This document shows, one piece after another, positions 1-7,932 of a stretch of DNA of 64,000 bases. The first letter of the stretch is position 1; each line of letters begins with the position of its first letter. Source of the DNA: Kitasatospora viridis (GTDB lineage: Bacteria > Actinomycetota > Actinomycetes > Streptomycetales > Streptomycetaceae); assembly GCF_007829815.1 (NCBI RefSeq), contig NZ_VIWT01000006.1, positions 549,437 to 613,436 on the forward strand. Direction: 5' to 3'. The translations under genes were made by a program, and so were the position numbers. The notes beneath the pieces were generated by a model. That model was given only the letters and a program-made list of their open reading frames with translations. It did not search any database and had not been told where the DNA came from.

Positions 1-30
1 CCCAGGCGGTCGCCGCGCCCTGATCGGTCG

Positions 31-78
31 CCAGGTCACGGGGTCACCAGGTCAAGGGGTCACCGGGTCACGGGGAGC
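31..78. repeat. Three-copy 16-bp tandem repeat
   Basis: Three adjacent 16-bp units start at 31, 47 and 63. Unit 1 reads CCAGGTCACGGGGTCA; unit 2 differs by one base and unit 3 drifts at its end. The array overlaps the stop codon of the aldo/keto reductase (68-70). It looks like a short slippage repeat; no function is evident. Confidence 0.7.
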
Positions 79-1021
79 CGGGGGCTTCGAGCGCCGCGTC
101 GATCCCGGCCAGCTCCTCGGGCGTCGGCACCCACTGCCCGGCGGCGGCGTTGGCGCGCACCTGCTCGGGGTTGCTCGCCCCGGCGATGACCGAGGCGCAG
201 CCGGGCCGCGCGGCGAGCGCGCCCACGCCGATCTCCAGGACGCTCCGGCCGTGCGCCTCGCCCCAGGCCGCGAGGCGTTCGACCGTGTCGAGCCCGGCCT
301 CGGTCACCCGCTCGGGCCGCAAGGCCAGGCGCGAGCCCGCCGGCACACCCGTGACGCGGCGCACCTTGCCGGTCAGCATGCCGTTGGCGAGCGGGAAGTA
401 CGGCAGCACGCCGAGGCCGTAGTGCAGCGCCGCGGGCACCACCTCGCGCTCCGCGCCGCGTTCCAGCAGCGACCACTCGTTCTGCGCCGAGACGAACGGG
501 ACGGCCCCGGTCTCCCGGGCCACGTGCGCGGCCTCGGCGAGCTGCCAGCCGGCGAAGTTGGAGTGCCCGACGTAGCGCACCTTGCCCTCGCGCACCAGCT
601 CGCTGAGCGCGGCGAGGGTCTCGGCGATCGGGGTGCGCGGGTCGGGGGTGTGCAGCTGGTAGAGGTCGATGTGGTCGGTCTGCAGCCGCCGCAGCGACTC
701 CTCGACCGCGCGCCGCACGTACGCCCGGCCGCCCTTCGCCCCGGCGGCCGGACCGTAGCCCAGGTCCGCGTGCTGGTGGCCGAACTTGGTCGCCAGCACG
801 ACCTCGTCGCGCCGCCCCTTCAACGCCTGGCCGAGCAGCGTCTCGGAGCCGCCCCCGCCGCCGTACATGTCGGCGGTGTCGAAGAGCGTCACCCCGGCGT
901 CCAGGGCCGCGTTCACCACCGCGAGGGTCTGCTCCGCGTCGAGGCGGGCGCCGAAGTTGTTGCAGCCCAGGCCGACCACGGAGACGAGCAGTCCACTGGT
1001 GCCGAGCGTCCGGTAGTCCAT
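68..1021 (-). CDS. Aldo/keto reductase
   Basis: A 317-residue NAD(P)H-dependent oxidoreductase of the aldo/keto reductase (AKR) superfamily, a cytosolic TIM barrel that reduces aldehydes or ketones. The N-terminus (YRTLGTSGLLVSVVGLGCNN) is the usual AKR beta-1 region. It is followed by the catalytic Asp/Tyr segment (FDTADMYGGGGSE), a Lys-bearing strand (VVLATKFGH) and the HIDLYQLH strand with the catalytic His region. The C-terminal cofactor-binding part (ASVIAGASNPEQV) is also typical. Length is normal for the family. The ATG at 1021 fits the family N-terminus. The gene stands alone, divergent from nothing obvious, so the substrate cannot be inferred. Confidence 0.93.
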   Translation of the reverse strand: MDYRTLGTSGLLVSVVGLGCNNFGARLDAEQTLAVVNAALDAGVTLFDTADMYGGGGGSETLLGQALKGRRDEVVLATKFGHQHADLGYGPAAGAKGGRAYVRRAVEESLRRLQTDHIDLYQLHTPDPRTPIAETLAALSELVREGKVRYVGHSNFAGWQLAEAAHVARETGAVPFVSAQNEWSLLERGAEREVVPAALHYGLGVLPYFPLANGMLTGKVRRVTGVPAGSRLALRPERVTEAGLDTVERLAAWGEAHGRSVLEIGVGALAARPGCASVIAGASNPEQVRANAAAGQWVPTPEELAGIDAALEAPGSP

Positions 1022-1129
1022 GGCGCCACTCTATTATGACGCTCCGTCGCAACGGCGCCGACGGCTCGTGGAGCAGGTCGACGCCCTGCCGGGCGCCGAC
1101 CTGCCGCCCTCCTCCGCAAGAAACGCAGG

Positions 1130-1384
1130 TCAACCGTCCAGCGTCTGGAGCGCCGCCGTCAGGTGTGCCAGCACCGCGGCGGCGGCCTGACGGGTCGTCG
1201 GATCGGGGTCGCGGATCCGGTCGGCGAGCAGTTCGACGGCGGCGGCCACCACCGGGGCGGGCAGCGCGACGGTGCGCAGGTGGTGCAGCTGGGCGGCGGC
1301 CCGCTCGCCGGCGCTGCTGGTGGCCGGGGCGGCGGCGGTGGGGATCAACGCGGTCAGGCCGCGCGACATCGGTTGGTGGGTCAC
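1130..1384 (-). CDS. Small Ala-rich protein, function unknown
   Basis: An 84-residue protein read from a GTG at 1384; an internal ATG five codons later is an alternative start. The sequence is alanine-rich and helical (LRTVALPAPVVAAAVELLAD, then QAAAAVLAHLTAAL), with no membrane segment or signal peptide. The start lies within a few bases of the stop of the upstream gene (ends 1389), so the two are probably translationally coupled. I do not recognise the family. Strong G/C third-position bias and the coupling argue that it is real. Confidence 0.5.
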   Translation of the reverse strand: MTHQPMSRGLTALIPTAAAPATSSAGERAAAQLHHLRTVALPAPVVAAAVELLADRIRDPDPTTRQAAAAVLAHLTAALQTLDG

Positions 1385-1388
1385 CGGG

Positions 1389-1712
1389 TCATTCTCCCGT
1401 GGCCGTTGCCCGCCGGTCGCCGGGCCGCCCGCCCGCCGTGCGCAGCCAGCGGGCCAGCACGCCGATGGTGACGGGGTCGAGCTTGGACAGCGCGCGCAGC
1501 ACGGCGGTGTCGCCGACCTCCAGCGGCACCTCGGCGTCCGAGAGCGCGAGGGCCAGCTCGGCCCAGCTGCTCGCACAGGCGTCGATCTGCAACGTGTCCT
1601 GCAGCGCCTCCTGCGGGGCCTGCCGAGGGGCCTGCCGGAAGTCGGCCGGCCCGTCGCGGCGGGACCAGGCCGTGCGCGGGTCGGCGGTGCGGGGCTGCTC
1701 GTCACGGTTCAC
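1389..1712 (-). CDS. Conserved-looking small protein, function unknown
   Basis: A 107-residue protein from a GTG at 1712. The C-terminal half is well structured: IDACASSWAELALALSDAEV, then GDTAVLRALSKLDPVTIGVLARWLRTA. It looks like a compact helical domain, while the N-terminal 35 residues are polar and probably flexible. No signal peptide or transmembrane segment is visible. It is followed immediately by the coupled 84-residue gene. The open frame extends further upstream, but that part has poor composition, so the GTG was preferred. No function can be given. Confidence 0.5.
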   Translation of the reverse strand: MNRDEQPRTADPRTAWSRRDGPADFRQAPRQAPQEALQDTLQIDACASSWAELALALSDAEVPLEVGDTAVLRALSKLDPVTIGVLARWLRTAGGRPGDRRATATGE

Positions 1713-1917
1713 CCGAAGTACAACGCCCGTCGGGGCCGCACGGCACGGTCCGGCCGGGCCCGCACCCGACCGCCGGGGCCGGACGTGCGCGCACCGCGTC
1801 CGCAGTACGCGATCCCCGGCGTACCGCGAACGCAGCAGGCCAGGTGTCTGCGCCCGCCGGACGACGCGGCCGCCGCGATCCCGGAGCCTGGAAAGGTTCC
1901 AAGATCCAGGAGGTTCG

Positions 1918-4113
1918 ATGTCCGTCCTTGCCCGCTGGTGCCACCGGCACCGGGTTGTGACCGTGTTGCTCTGGCTCGGCTTGCTGGTGGGCCTCGGCGT
2001 GGTGTCCGGCAAGGTCGGCACCGCCTACAGCAACAGCCTCTCGCTGCCCTCGACCGAGTCGAGCCAGGCGATGGACCTGCTGAAGTCGAGCCTGCCCGCG
2101 GCCGCCGGCGACCAGGACACCGTCGTCTGGCACACCACCGACGGCACCCCGGTGACCGACCCGGCGGTCAAGGACCGGATGGCCGGCGCGTTGGACGCGA
2201 TCGCGCACAGCCCCGGCATCGCCTCCGTCTCCAGCCCGTACGGCCCGCACGGCGCCGCGCAGATCAGCGCTGACGGCCGCACCGCCTACGCGCAGGTGGT
2301 CTTCGACCAGGACGCGATGCACGTCTCCACCAGCGAGGCCGACCAGGTGGTCAAGCTCGCCGACCAGGCCCGCACCCCGGCGCTGGACGTGCAGGCGGGC
2401 GGCTCGGCGATCGGCAAGACCGAGCAGCACATGGGCGGCACCAGCGAGCTGGTCGGCATCATGGCCGCGCTCGCCATCCTGCTGCTGATCTTCCGCTCGG
2501 CCTGGGCCGCCGTGCTGCCGGTGGTCACCGGCGCGGCCGGGGTCGGGGCCGGCGTGCTCGGCATCGGCATGCTCAGCCACGCCGTCTCGCTCGCCGACAC
2601 CGCGCCGACGCTGGCCTCGCTGGTCGGCCTCGGCGTCGGCATCGACTACGCGCTCTTCGTGGTCAACCGGCACCGCAAGGGCCTGATGGCCGGCCTGAGC
2701 GTCGAGGAGTCGGTGGTCCGGGCGCTGAACACCTCCGGGCGCGCCGTGGTCTTCGCCGGCGCCACCGTGGTGGTCGCGCTGCTCGGCATGCTGGTGCTCG
2801 GCATCGGCTTCCTGAACGGCATGGCGATCGGCGCCGCGCTCACCGTCGCCTTCACCGTGCTGGCCGCCACCACCCTGCTGCCCGCGCTGCTCGGCCTGCT
2901 GAAGCTGCGGGTGCTGAGCCGCCGTCAGCGCCGCCAGCTGGCCGCCGGGGTGACGCAGGACCACAACGACAGCGGCGCCTTCGGCCGCTGGGCGAAGAAG
3001 GTCGAGGCCCGGCCGCTGAGCAAGGCCCTGATCGCGCTCCTGGTACTGGTCACCGTCTCGCTGCCGGTGCTCTCGCTGCGCCTCGGCAGCTCCGACGCGG
3101 GCAACAACCCGAAGACCAGCACCACCCGGCAGGCCTACGACCTGATGGCCCAGGGCTTCGGCCCCGGCTCCAACGGGCCGCTGCTGCTGGTCGCCGAGAC
3201 CAGCGGGCCGCAGGACCAGCAGGCGCTGGACCACCTGGTCACCGAGCTGAAGACGACGCCGGGCGTGGCCCGGGTGGCGGAGCTGCCGGCCAAGCCCGGC
3301 CAGCAGGTCACCGCCGTCAGCGTGGTGCCGACCACCTCGCCGCAGTCCGCGCAGACCTCGGACCTGATCACCCACCTGCGCCACGACGTGATCCCGCAGG
3401 CCGAGCACGGCACCGGCCTGAAGGTGCTGGTCGGCGGCGCGACCGCGACCTCGGCCGACTTCGCCGACGTGCTCACCGGCAAGCTGCCGCTGTTCGTCGC
3501 CATCATCGTCGGCCTCGGCTGCCTGCTGATGATGATCGCCTTCCGCAGCCTGCTGGTACCGCTGCTCGGCGCCGTGATGAACCTGCTCACCATGGGCGTG
3601 GCGTTCGGCGCGATCATCGCGGTCTTCCAGTGGGGTTGGGGATCGGAGGCGCTCGGCGCCGGCGCGGCCGGACCGGTGGAGGCCTTCGCCCCCACCATGA
3701 TCATCGCGATCCTGTTCGGCCTCTCGATGGACTACCAGGTCTTCCTGATCAGCCGGATGCACGAGGAGTGGCACCGCACCGGCGACAACCGCCGCTCCGT
3801 CCGGGTCGGCCACGGCGAGACCGGACTGGTGATCACCGCCGCCGCCGTGATCATGGGCTCGGTGTTCGCCAGCTTCGTCTTCGGCGGCCAGCGCATGATC
3901 GCCGAGTTCGGCGTCGGCCTCGCCGTGGCGGTGCTCGCCGACGTGCTGCTGGTGCGCCTGGTGCTGGTCCCGGCGCTGATGCACAAGTTCGGCCGGGCCA
4001 ACTGGTGGCTGCCGCGCTGGCTCGACCGGGTCCTGCCGCACGTGTCCGTCGAGGGCGAACCCGACCCGGAGCCGGCCCGCGCGCCCGAGCTCACGGTGGT
4101 CGGTCCGCGCTGA
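1918..4113 (+). CDS. MMPL/RND-family membrane transporter
   Basis: A 731-residue integral membrane transporter of the MMPL family (actinobacterial RND relatives that export lipids, drugs or siderophores using the proton gradient). The start is the ATG at 1918, preceded by an AGGAGG ribosome site. The layout is one N-terminal membrane segment (about 12-34), a large extracellular loop, a block of five membrane segments, a second loop (about 380-515) and a final block, giving about 12 segments. The paired Asp-Tyr proton-relay motifs of MMPL proteins are present: GIDYALF near residue 243 and SMDYQVFL near 604. The histidine kinase gene begins 22 bp downstream, so the exporter is probably in an operon with the two-component system. 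Drug or envelope-stress export is likely; the substrate is unknown. Confidence 0.93.
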   Translation: MSVLARWCHRHRVVTVLLWLGLLVGLGVVSGKVGTAYSNSLSLPSTESSQAMDLLKSSLPAAAGDQDTVVWHTTDGTPVTDPAVKDRMAGALDAIAHSPGIASVSSPYGPHGAAQISADGRTAYAQVVFDQDAMHVSTSEADQVVKLADQARTPALDVQAGGSAIGKTEQHMGGTSELVGIMAALAILLLIFRSAWAAVLPVVTGAAGVGAGVLGIGMLSHAVSLADTAPTLASLVGLGVGIDYALFVVNRHRKGLMAGLSVEESVVRALNTSGRAVVFAGATVVVALLGMLVLGIGFLNGMAIGAALTVAFTVLAATTLLPALLGLLKLRVLSRRQRRQLAAGVTQDHNDSGAFGRWAKKVEARPLSKALIALLVLVTVSLPVLSLRLGSSDAGNNPKTSTTRQAYDLMAQGFGPGSNGPLLLVAETSGPQDQQALDHLVTELKTTPGVARVAELPAKPGQQVTAVSVVPTTSPQSAQTSDLITHLRHDVIPQAEHGTGLKVLVGGATATSADFADVLTGKLPLFVAIIVGLGCLLMMIAFRSLLVPLLGAVMNLLTMGVAFGAIIAVFQWGWGSEALGAGAAGPVEAFAPTMIIAILFGLSMDYQVFLISRMHEEWHRTGDNRRSVRVGHGETGLVITAAAVIMGSVFASFVFGGQRMIAEFGVGLAVAVLADVLLVRLVLVPALMHKFGRANWWLPRWLDRVLPHVSVEGEPDPEPARAPELTVVGPR

Positions 4114-4135
4114 CCGGCGCACCTAAGGTGGAGGG

Positions 4136-5305
4136 GTGGCGATGATCGAACGGTACCGGGACTGGCAGCGGATGCGGCCCGCCCTCGCCGACGTCATCGC
4201 CACCCTCATCTGCCTGGCGATCGGCGTGCCGATCGCCCTGACCACCGCCTACCAGCAGCACAAGCGGGTCTCGGTCACCATGGCCGTGCTGCTGCTCTCC
4301 TGCCTGCCGCTGCTCGTCCGCAGCCGCTGGCCGATCCCGGTCGCCGCGGCCACCGTGCTGGCCTGCGAGCTCAGCTTCGCGCTCACCCCCGCCGTGGCCT
4401 CCACCCCGATCTCGGTGATCTTCGCCCTCTACTGGGTGGCCGTCACCACCGACCGGGCCACCTCCTGGCGCACCGGCTGCGCCTCGGCCGCCGTCCTGCT
4501 CCTCTCCGGCCTGCTCTTCCGCCCCGGTGTGGAGCGGCTGGCCGAGAACCTCGGCGTGCTCGGCTGGACCGGCGCCGCCATCGCGCTCGGCGACGCCCTG
4601 CGCAGCCGCCGCGAACTGCTGCTCTCCTACCGCGAACGGGCCGAGCGCGCCGAACGCACTAAGGAGGCCGAGGCCCAGAAACGGGTCACCGAGGAGCGGA
4701 TCCGGATCGCCCGCGAGCTGCACGACGTGGTGGCCCACCACATCACCCTGGTCAACGCCCAGGCCGGCGTCGCCCACCACCTGATGCGCCGTGACCCCGA
4801 GCACGCCTACCAGGCGCTGGAGCGGATCCGCGACACCAGCCGGGCCGCCCTGGACGAACTGCGCGCCACCGTCGGCCTGCTGCGCGGACGCGACGACGGC
4901 GAGGAGCCGCGCGAGCCCACCCCCGGGCTGGCCGACCTGCCGGCGCTGCTCGACTCCTTCCGGCACGCCGGGCTCACCGTCGGCCTGGAGCGCGGCGGCC
5001 CCGACGGCGAACTGCCCCAGCTGACCGAGCTCACCGCCTACCGGATCATCCAGGAGGCGCTGACCAACACCCACAAGCACGCCGGGGCGGGCGCCGCCCT
5101 GGTCCGGCTGGAGACCGGCGCCGCGGCCCTGACCATCACCGTCACCGACGACGGGAACGGCCGCGGCGGCGGACCCGGCACCGGCCACGGCATGATCGGC
5201 ATGCACGAGCGCGCCCGCTCCGCCGGCGGCACCCTGAGCGCCGGCCCGCGCCCGGGCGGCGGCTTCCGGGTGCACGCCGAACTCCCCCTGCGACCCAAGG
5301 GCTGA
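4136..5305 (+). CDS. Sensor histidine kinase (NarL/DesK-type, HisKA_3)
   Basis: A 389-residue membrane histidine kinase. Several hydrophobic segments (about residues 17-140) form a compact membrane sensor, followed by a charged coiled linker (about 165-190). The dimerisation/phosphoacceptor helix has the HisKA_3 signature RELHDVVAHH, with the phosphorylated histidine at about residue 196. The C-terminal ATPase domain shows an N-box (IIQEALTNTHKHA) and a G-box (GTGHGMIGMHERA). The start is a GTG at 4136 within a purine-rich ribosome site; the ATG at 4142 is an alternative. It lies 22 bp after the MMPL gene and 3 bp before its response regulator. It probably senses a membrane-active compound or envelope stress. 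Confidence 0.93.
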   Translation: MAMIERYRDWQRMRPALADVIATLICLAIGVPIALTTAYQQHKRVSVTMAVLLLSCLPLLVRSRWPIPVAAATVLACELSFALTPAVASTPISVIFALYWVAVTTDRATSWRTGCASAAVLLLSGLLFRPGVERLAENLGVLGWTGAAIALGDALRSRRELLLSYRERAERAERTKEAEAQKRVTEERIRIARELHDVVAHHITLVNAQAGVAHHLMRRDPEHAYQALERIRDTSRAALDELRATVGLLRGRDDGEEPREPTPGLADLPALLDSFRHAGLTVGLERGGPDGELPQLTELTAYRIIQEALTNTHKHAGAGAALVRLETGAAALTITVTDDGNGRGGGPGTGHGMIGMHERARSAGGTLSAGPRPGGGFRVHAELPLRPKG

Positions 5306-5308
5306 CCC

Positions 5309-5977
5309 ATGACCATCCGCGTGCTGCTCGCCGACGACCAGGCCCTGCTGCGCGGCACCTTCCGCCTGCTGATCGACTCCACCGAGGACCTGGAGGTGGT
5401 CGGCGAGGCGGGCAACGGTCGCCAGGCCGTCACCATGGCCCGGGCCCTGCGGCCCGACCTGGTGCTGATGGACATCCGGATGCCCGAGCTGGACGGCGTG
5501 GCCGCCACCCGGGAGATCACCGCCGACCCGGAGCTGGGCGCGGTCAAGGTGCTGGTGCTGACCACCTTCGAGAACGACGGCTACGTCGCGGAGGCGCTGC
5601 GGGCCGGCGCCGGCGGGTTCCTCGGCAAGGGCATCGACCCGGAGGAACTGCTCACCGCGATCCGGGTGGTGGCCGCCGGCGAGGCCCTGCTCTCGCCCGC
5701 CGCCACCCGCTCGCTGATCAGCCGCTTCCTCGCCCAGCCCGCCCTGCCGGACGGCGTGCCGGCCCGGCTGTCCGCGCTCACCGCCCGCGAGCTGGAGGTG
5801 GTCACCCTGGTCGCGGCGGGCCTGTCCAACGAGGACATCGCCGCCCGGCTGTTCATCACCCCGCTCACCGCGAAGACCCACGTCAACCGCGCGATGGCCA
5901 AGCTGGACGCCCGCGACCGGGCCCAACTGGTGGTGATCGCCTACCAGTCGGGCCTGGCCCGGGCGGGCGAGGCGTGA
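5309..5977 (+). CDS. Response regulator, NarL/FixJ family
   Basis: A 222-residue DNA-binding response regulator. The receiver domain (residues 1-120) has the acidic pair D9/D10, the phosphoacceptor D55 in LVLMDIRMPE and the switch region VLTTFEND. The C-terminal LuxR-type helix-turn-helix (about 155-215) carries the conserved LTARELEVVTLVAAGLSN and AKTHVNRAMAKL segments. It starts 3 bp after its kinase, the cognate partner. The simplest expectation is that it controls the MMPL exporter operon in which it sits. Its 3' end converges with the lectin gene. Confidence 0.95.
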   Translation: MTIRVLLADDQALLRGTFRLLIDSTEDLEVVGEAGNGRQAVTMARALRPDLVLMDIRMPELDGVAATREITADPELGAVKVLVLTTFENDGYVAEALRAGAGGFLGKGIDPEELLTAIRVVAAGEALLSPAATRSLISRFLAQPALPDGVPARLSALTARELEVVTLVAAGLSNEDIAARLFITPLTAKTHVNRAMAKLDARDRAQLVVIAYQSGLARAGEA

Positions 5978-6008
5978 GCGGCGGTCACGCCCACGCCCCC
6001 ACGGGGCA

Positions 6009-6797
6009 TCAGTGCGGGAGGTTCCACACCTGGTTGGCGGCGCCGTTGCAGTCCCAGATGCCGAGCTGGTTGCCGTTGTTGGTGCCGAAGCCCAGGTCGT
6101 CCAGGCAGCGGCCGGACTGCGGGTTGACCAGCGAGCCGTTGGCCTGCGCCTTCCACTGCTGCGAGCCGGTGCCGTTGCAGTCGTAGAGCTGGACCATGGT
6201 GTGGTTGGCGGTGCCGCCGCCGGTCACGTCCATGCACTTGCCGAGCACCCGCAGGGTCCCGTCGGTGGCGACGGTCCAGTGCTGGGCGTTGGTGCCGTTG
6301 CAGTCGTAGATCTGGATCGGGGTGCCGTTGGCGGTGTTGGCGCCCTGGTCGTCGATGCACTTGCCGACGTAGCCGGTGATCTGGCCCTGCGGGCCGGACA
6401 CCGGCGGCGGCACGACGCCGGTGAAGACGACCTGCTCGAACAGGATGGTGTCGTTGAAGCCGCACTGGGCGGTGCTCTGCCCGGGGCCCACCACCGGGCC
6501 GCCGATCGCGAAGGTCGTGAAGGGGCCGTTGCCGTTGATGTAGTACTGGCACTGCGCCTGCACGTGCCAGATCTGGTTCGCGGCGATGCCGGTACAGATC
6601 CCCACCACGGTGCCGCCGCCCGCGGCGAAGGCGTTGCAGCTGCCGGCCATCGGCGCGGCCGGGGCGTTCTTCACCGCGGTCGACGCCGGGGCGGCCTTGG
6701 CGGTGCTGGGGGCGGCCGCCTGCGCGGCGGCGGGGGCGGTGAGGGCCGCGGCGGAGGCCAGCAGCGTGGTCATCAGGACGGCAGCGGTACGGCGCAT
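6009..6797 (-). CDS. Secreted ricin-type beta-trefoil lectin protein
   Basis: A 262-residue exported protein. A Sec signal peptide (residues 1-28, ending AAAQA-A) is followed by a short Ala/Thr/Pro linker and a Cys-containing region with repeated CxG motifs (about 50-125). A ricin B-type beta-trefoil follows (about 135-262), with repeated QIYDCNGTNAQHW, QLYDCNGTGSQQW and GIWDCNGAANQVW segments, the three Q-x-W lobes. Such domains bind galactose or xylan-type sugars. No catalytic domain is attached, so it may be a stand-alone sugar-binding protein. The middle region is not recognised. About 250 bp of relatively AT-rich sequence upstream probably holds its promoter. Confidence 0.88.
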   Translation of the reverse strand: MRRTAAVLMTTLLASAAALTAPAAAQAAAPSTAKAAPASTAVKNAPAAPMAGSCNAFAAGGGTVVGICTGIAANQIWHVQAQCQYYINGNGPFTTFAIGGPVVGPGQSTAQCGFNDTILFEQVVFTGVVPPPVSGPQGQITGYVGKCIDDQGANTANGTPIQIYDCNGTNAQHWTVATDGTLRVLGKCMDVTGGGTANHTMVQLYDCNGTGSQQWKAQANGSLVNPQSGRCLDDLGFGTNNGNQLGIWDCNGAANQVWNLPH

Positions 6798-7047
6798 GGG
6801 GGACGAATCCCTTTCGGTGAGTGTTCGGTGAGTGAGACGTGTGCCTTGTCGCTCAGGCGTTCACCATTGCTGCCAGGAGCATGCCAGCATCATCGAACAG
6901 GCGTCAACGGATGTGGCCACTACCGATCACTTCATTCATCTCAGCACATGCGCCTCGCCGACGCCACCCGCCCCGGTGGCGAACGCGTCACCAGCGGAGT
7001 CGAACTGACGGACCATCAATCAGCGGGGCGCCGGCAGGACAGGCAGG

Positions 7048-7668
7048 TCACTCGAAACGCGCCGGGTCGCCCGCCCCGCGCCGGACGATCTCCGCGGCAC
7101 CGCTGGAGAAGTCGATCACCGTCGTGGGCTCCGTGCCGCAGTCGCCCGAATCCACCACGGCGTCCAGCAGGTGGTCGAGCCGCTCCTTGATCTCCCACCC
7201 CTGCGTCATCGGCTCGTCCTCGCCGGGCAGCAGCAGGGTGCTGGAGAGCAGTGGCTCACCGAGCTCGGTGAGCAGGGCCCTGGTGACGGTGTGGTCGGGG
7301 ATCCTGACCCCCACCGTTTTCTTCTTCGGGTGCATCAGCCGGCGCGGCACCTCCTTGGTGGCGGGCAGGATGAAGGTGTAGCTGCCCGGCGTCGCGGCCT
7401 TGACGGCGCGGAAGACGTTGTTGTCGAGCCGGACGAACTGCCCCAGCTGCGCGAAGTCCACGCACATCAGGGTGAAGTGGTGGCGCTCGTCCAGCCGCCG
7501 GATCGACCGGATCCGCTCCAGCCCGTCATGGTTGTCCAGCCGGCAGCCCAGGGCGAAACAGGAGTCGGTCGGGTACGCGATCAGGGCCCCGGAGCGGAGG
7601 CTGTCGGCCACCGTGCTGATGGTGCGCGGCTGCGGAGAGGCCGGGTGCACGTCGAAGTACTTCGCCAT
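7048..7668 (-). CDS. Sua5/YciO/YrdC-type threonylcarbamoyl-AMP synthase-like protein
   Basis: A 206-residue cytosolic protein with the YrdC fold. Family landmarks are GALIAYPTDSCFALGC near the N-terminus (nucleotide and carbamoyl binding), RRLDERHHFTLMC, PGSYTFILPAT and VGVRIPDHTVT. It lacks the C-terminal Sua5 domain and is nearer in length and motifs to the YciO/TsaC group. Known members make threonylcarbamoyl-AMP for tRNA t6A37. YciO-type paralogues are less well defined, so essential t6A synthesis should not be assumed. The gene is monocistronic, with a start ATG at 7668. Confidence 0.88.
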   Translation of the reverse strand: MAKYFDVHPASPQPRTISTVADSLRSGALIAYPTDSCFALGCRLDNHDGLERIRSIRRLDERHHFTLMCVDFAQLGQFVRLDNNVFRAVKAATPGSYTFILPATKEVPRRLMHPKKKTVGVRIPDHTVTRALLTELGEPLLSSTLLLPGEDEPMTQGWEIKERLDHLLDAVVDSGDCGTEPTTVIDFSSGAAEIVRRGAGDPARFE

Positions 7669-7932
7669 TGGCCGACCCTAGCGGGATCCGCGCCCGGCCG
7701 TCGCATCCCGCCCGGCGCGTTCGGGAAAGCGCGCCGTTCGGCAGTCGCGCGTTGGGCCGGTTCGCCGATCCGCTCACCCCTGCGGGGCGCTGGGCGGGCC
7801 GACCGGACCGGGCGGCCGGGAGGATGGACGGCGATGGGCTCGCCGGGGTCGGCGGGCCGGTGCCGCCCGACGGGGCGTCACCGACCCGGCCCAGGGCGGC
7901 GCGCAGCCGAAGTCCCCGGGCTAGGGAGAGGC

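Noticed and set aside
4091..5926. A 611-codon open frame antisense to the histidine kinase and response regulator
   Set aside because: It is low-complexity Gly/Ala/Gln/His sequence, a typical shadow frame of high-GC DNA; the plus-strand genes have clear domains.
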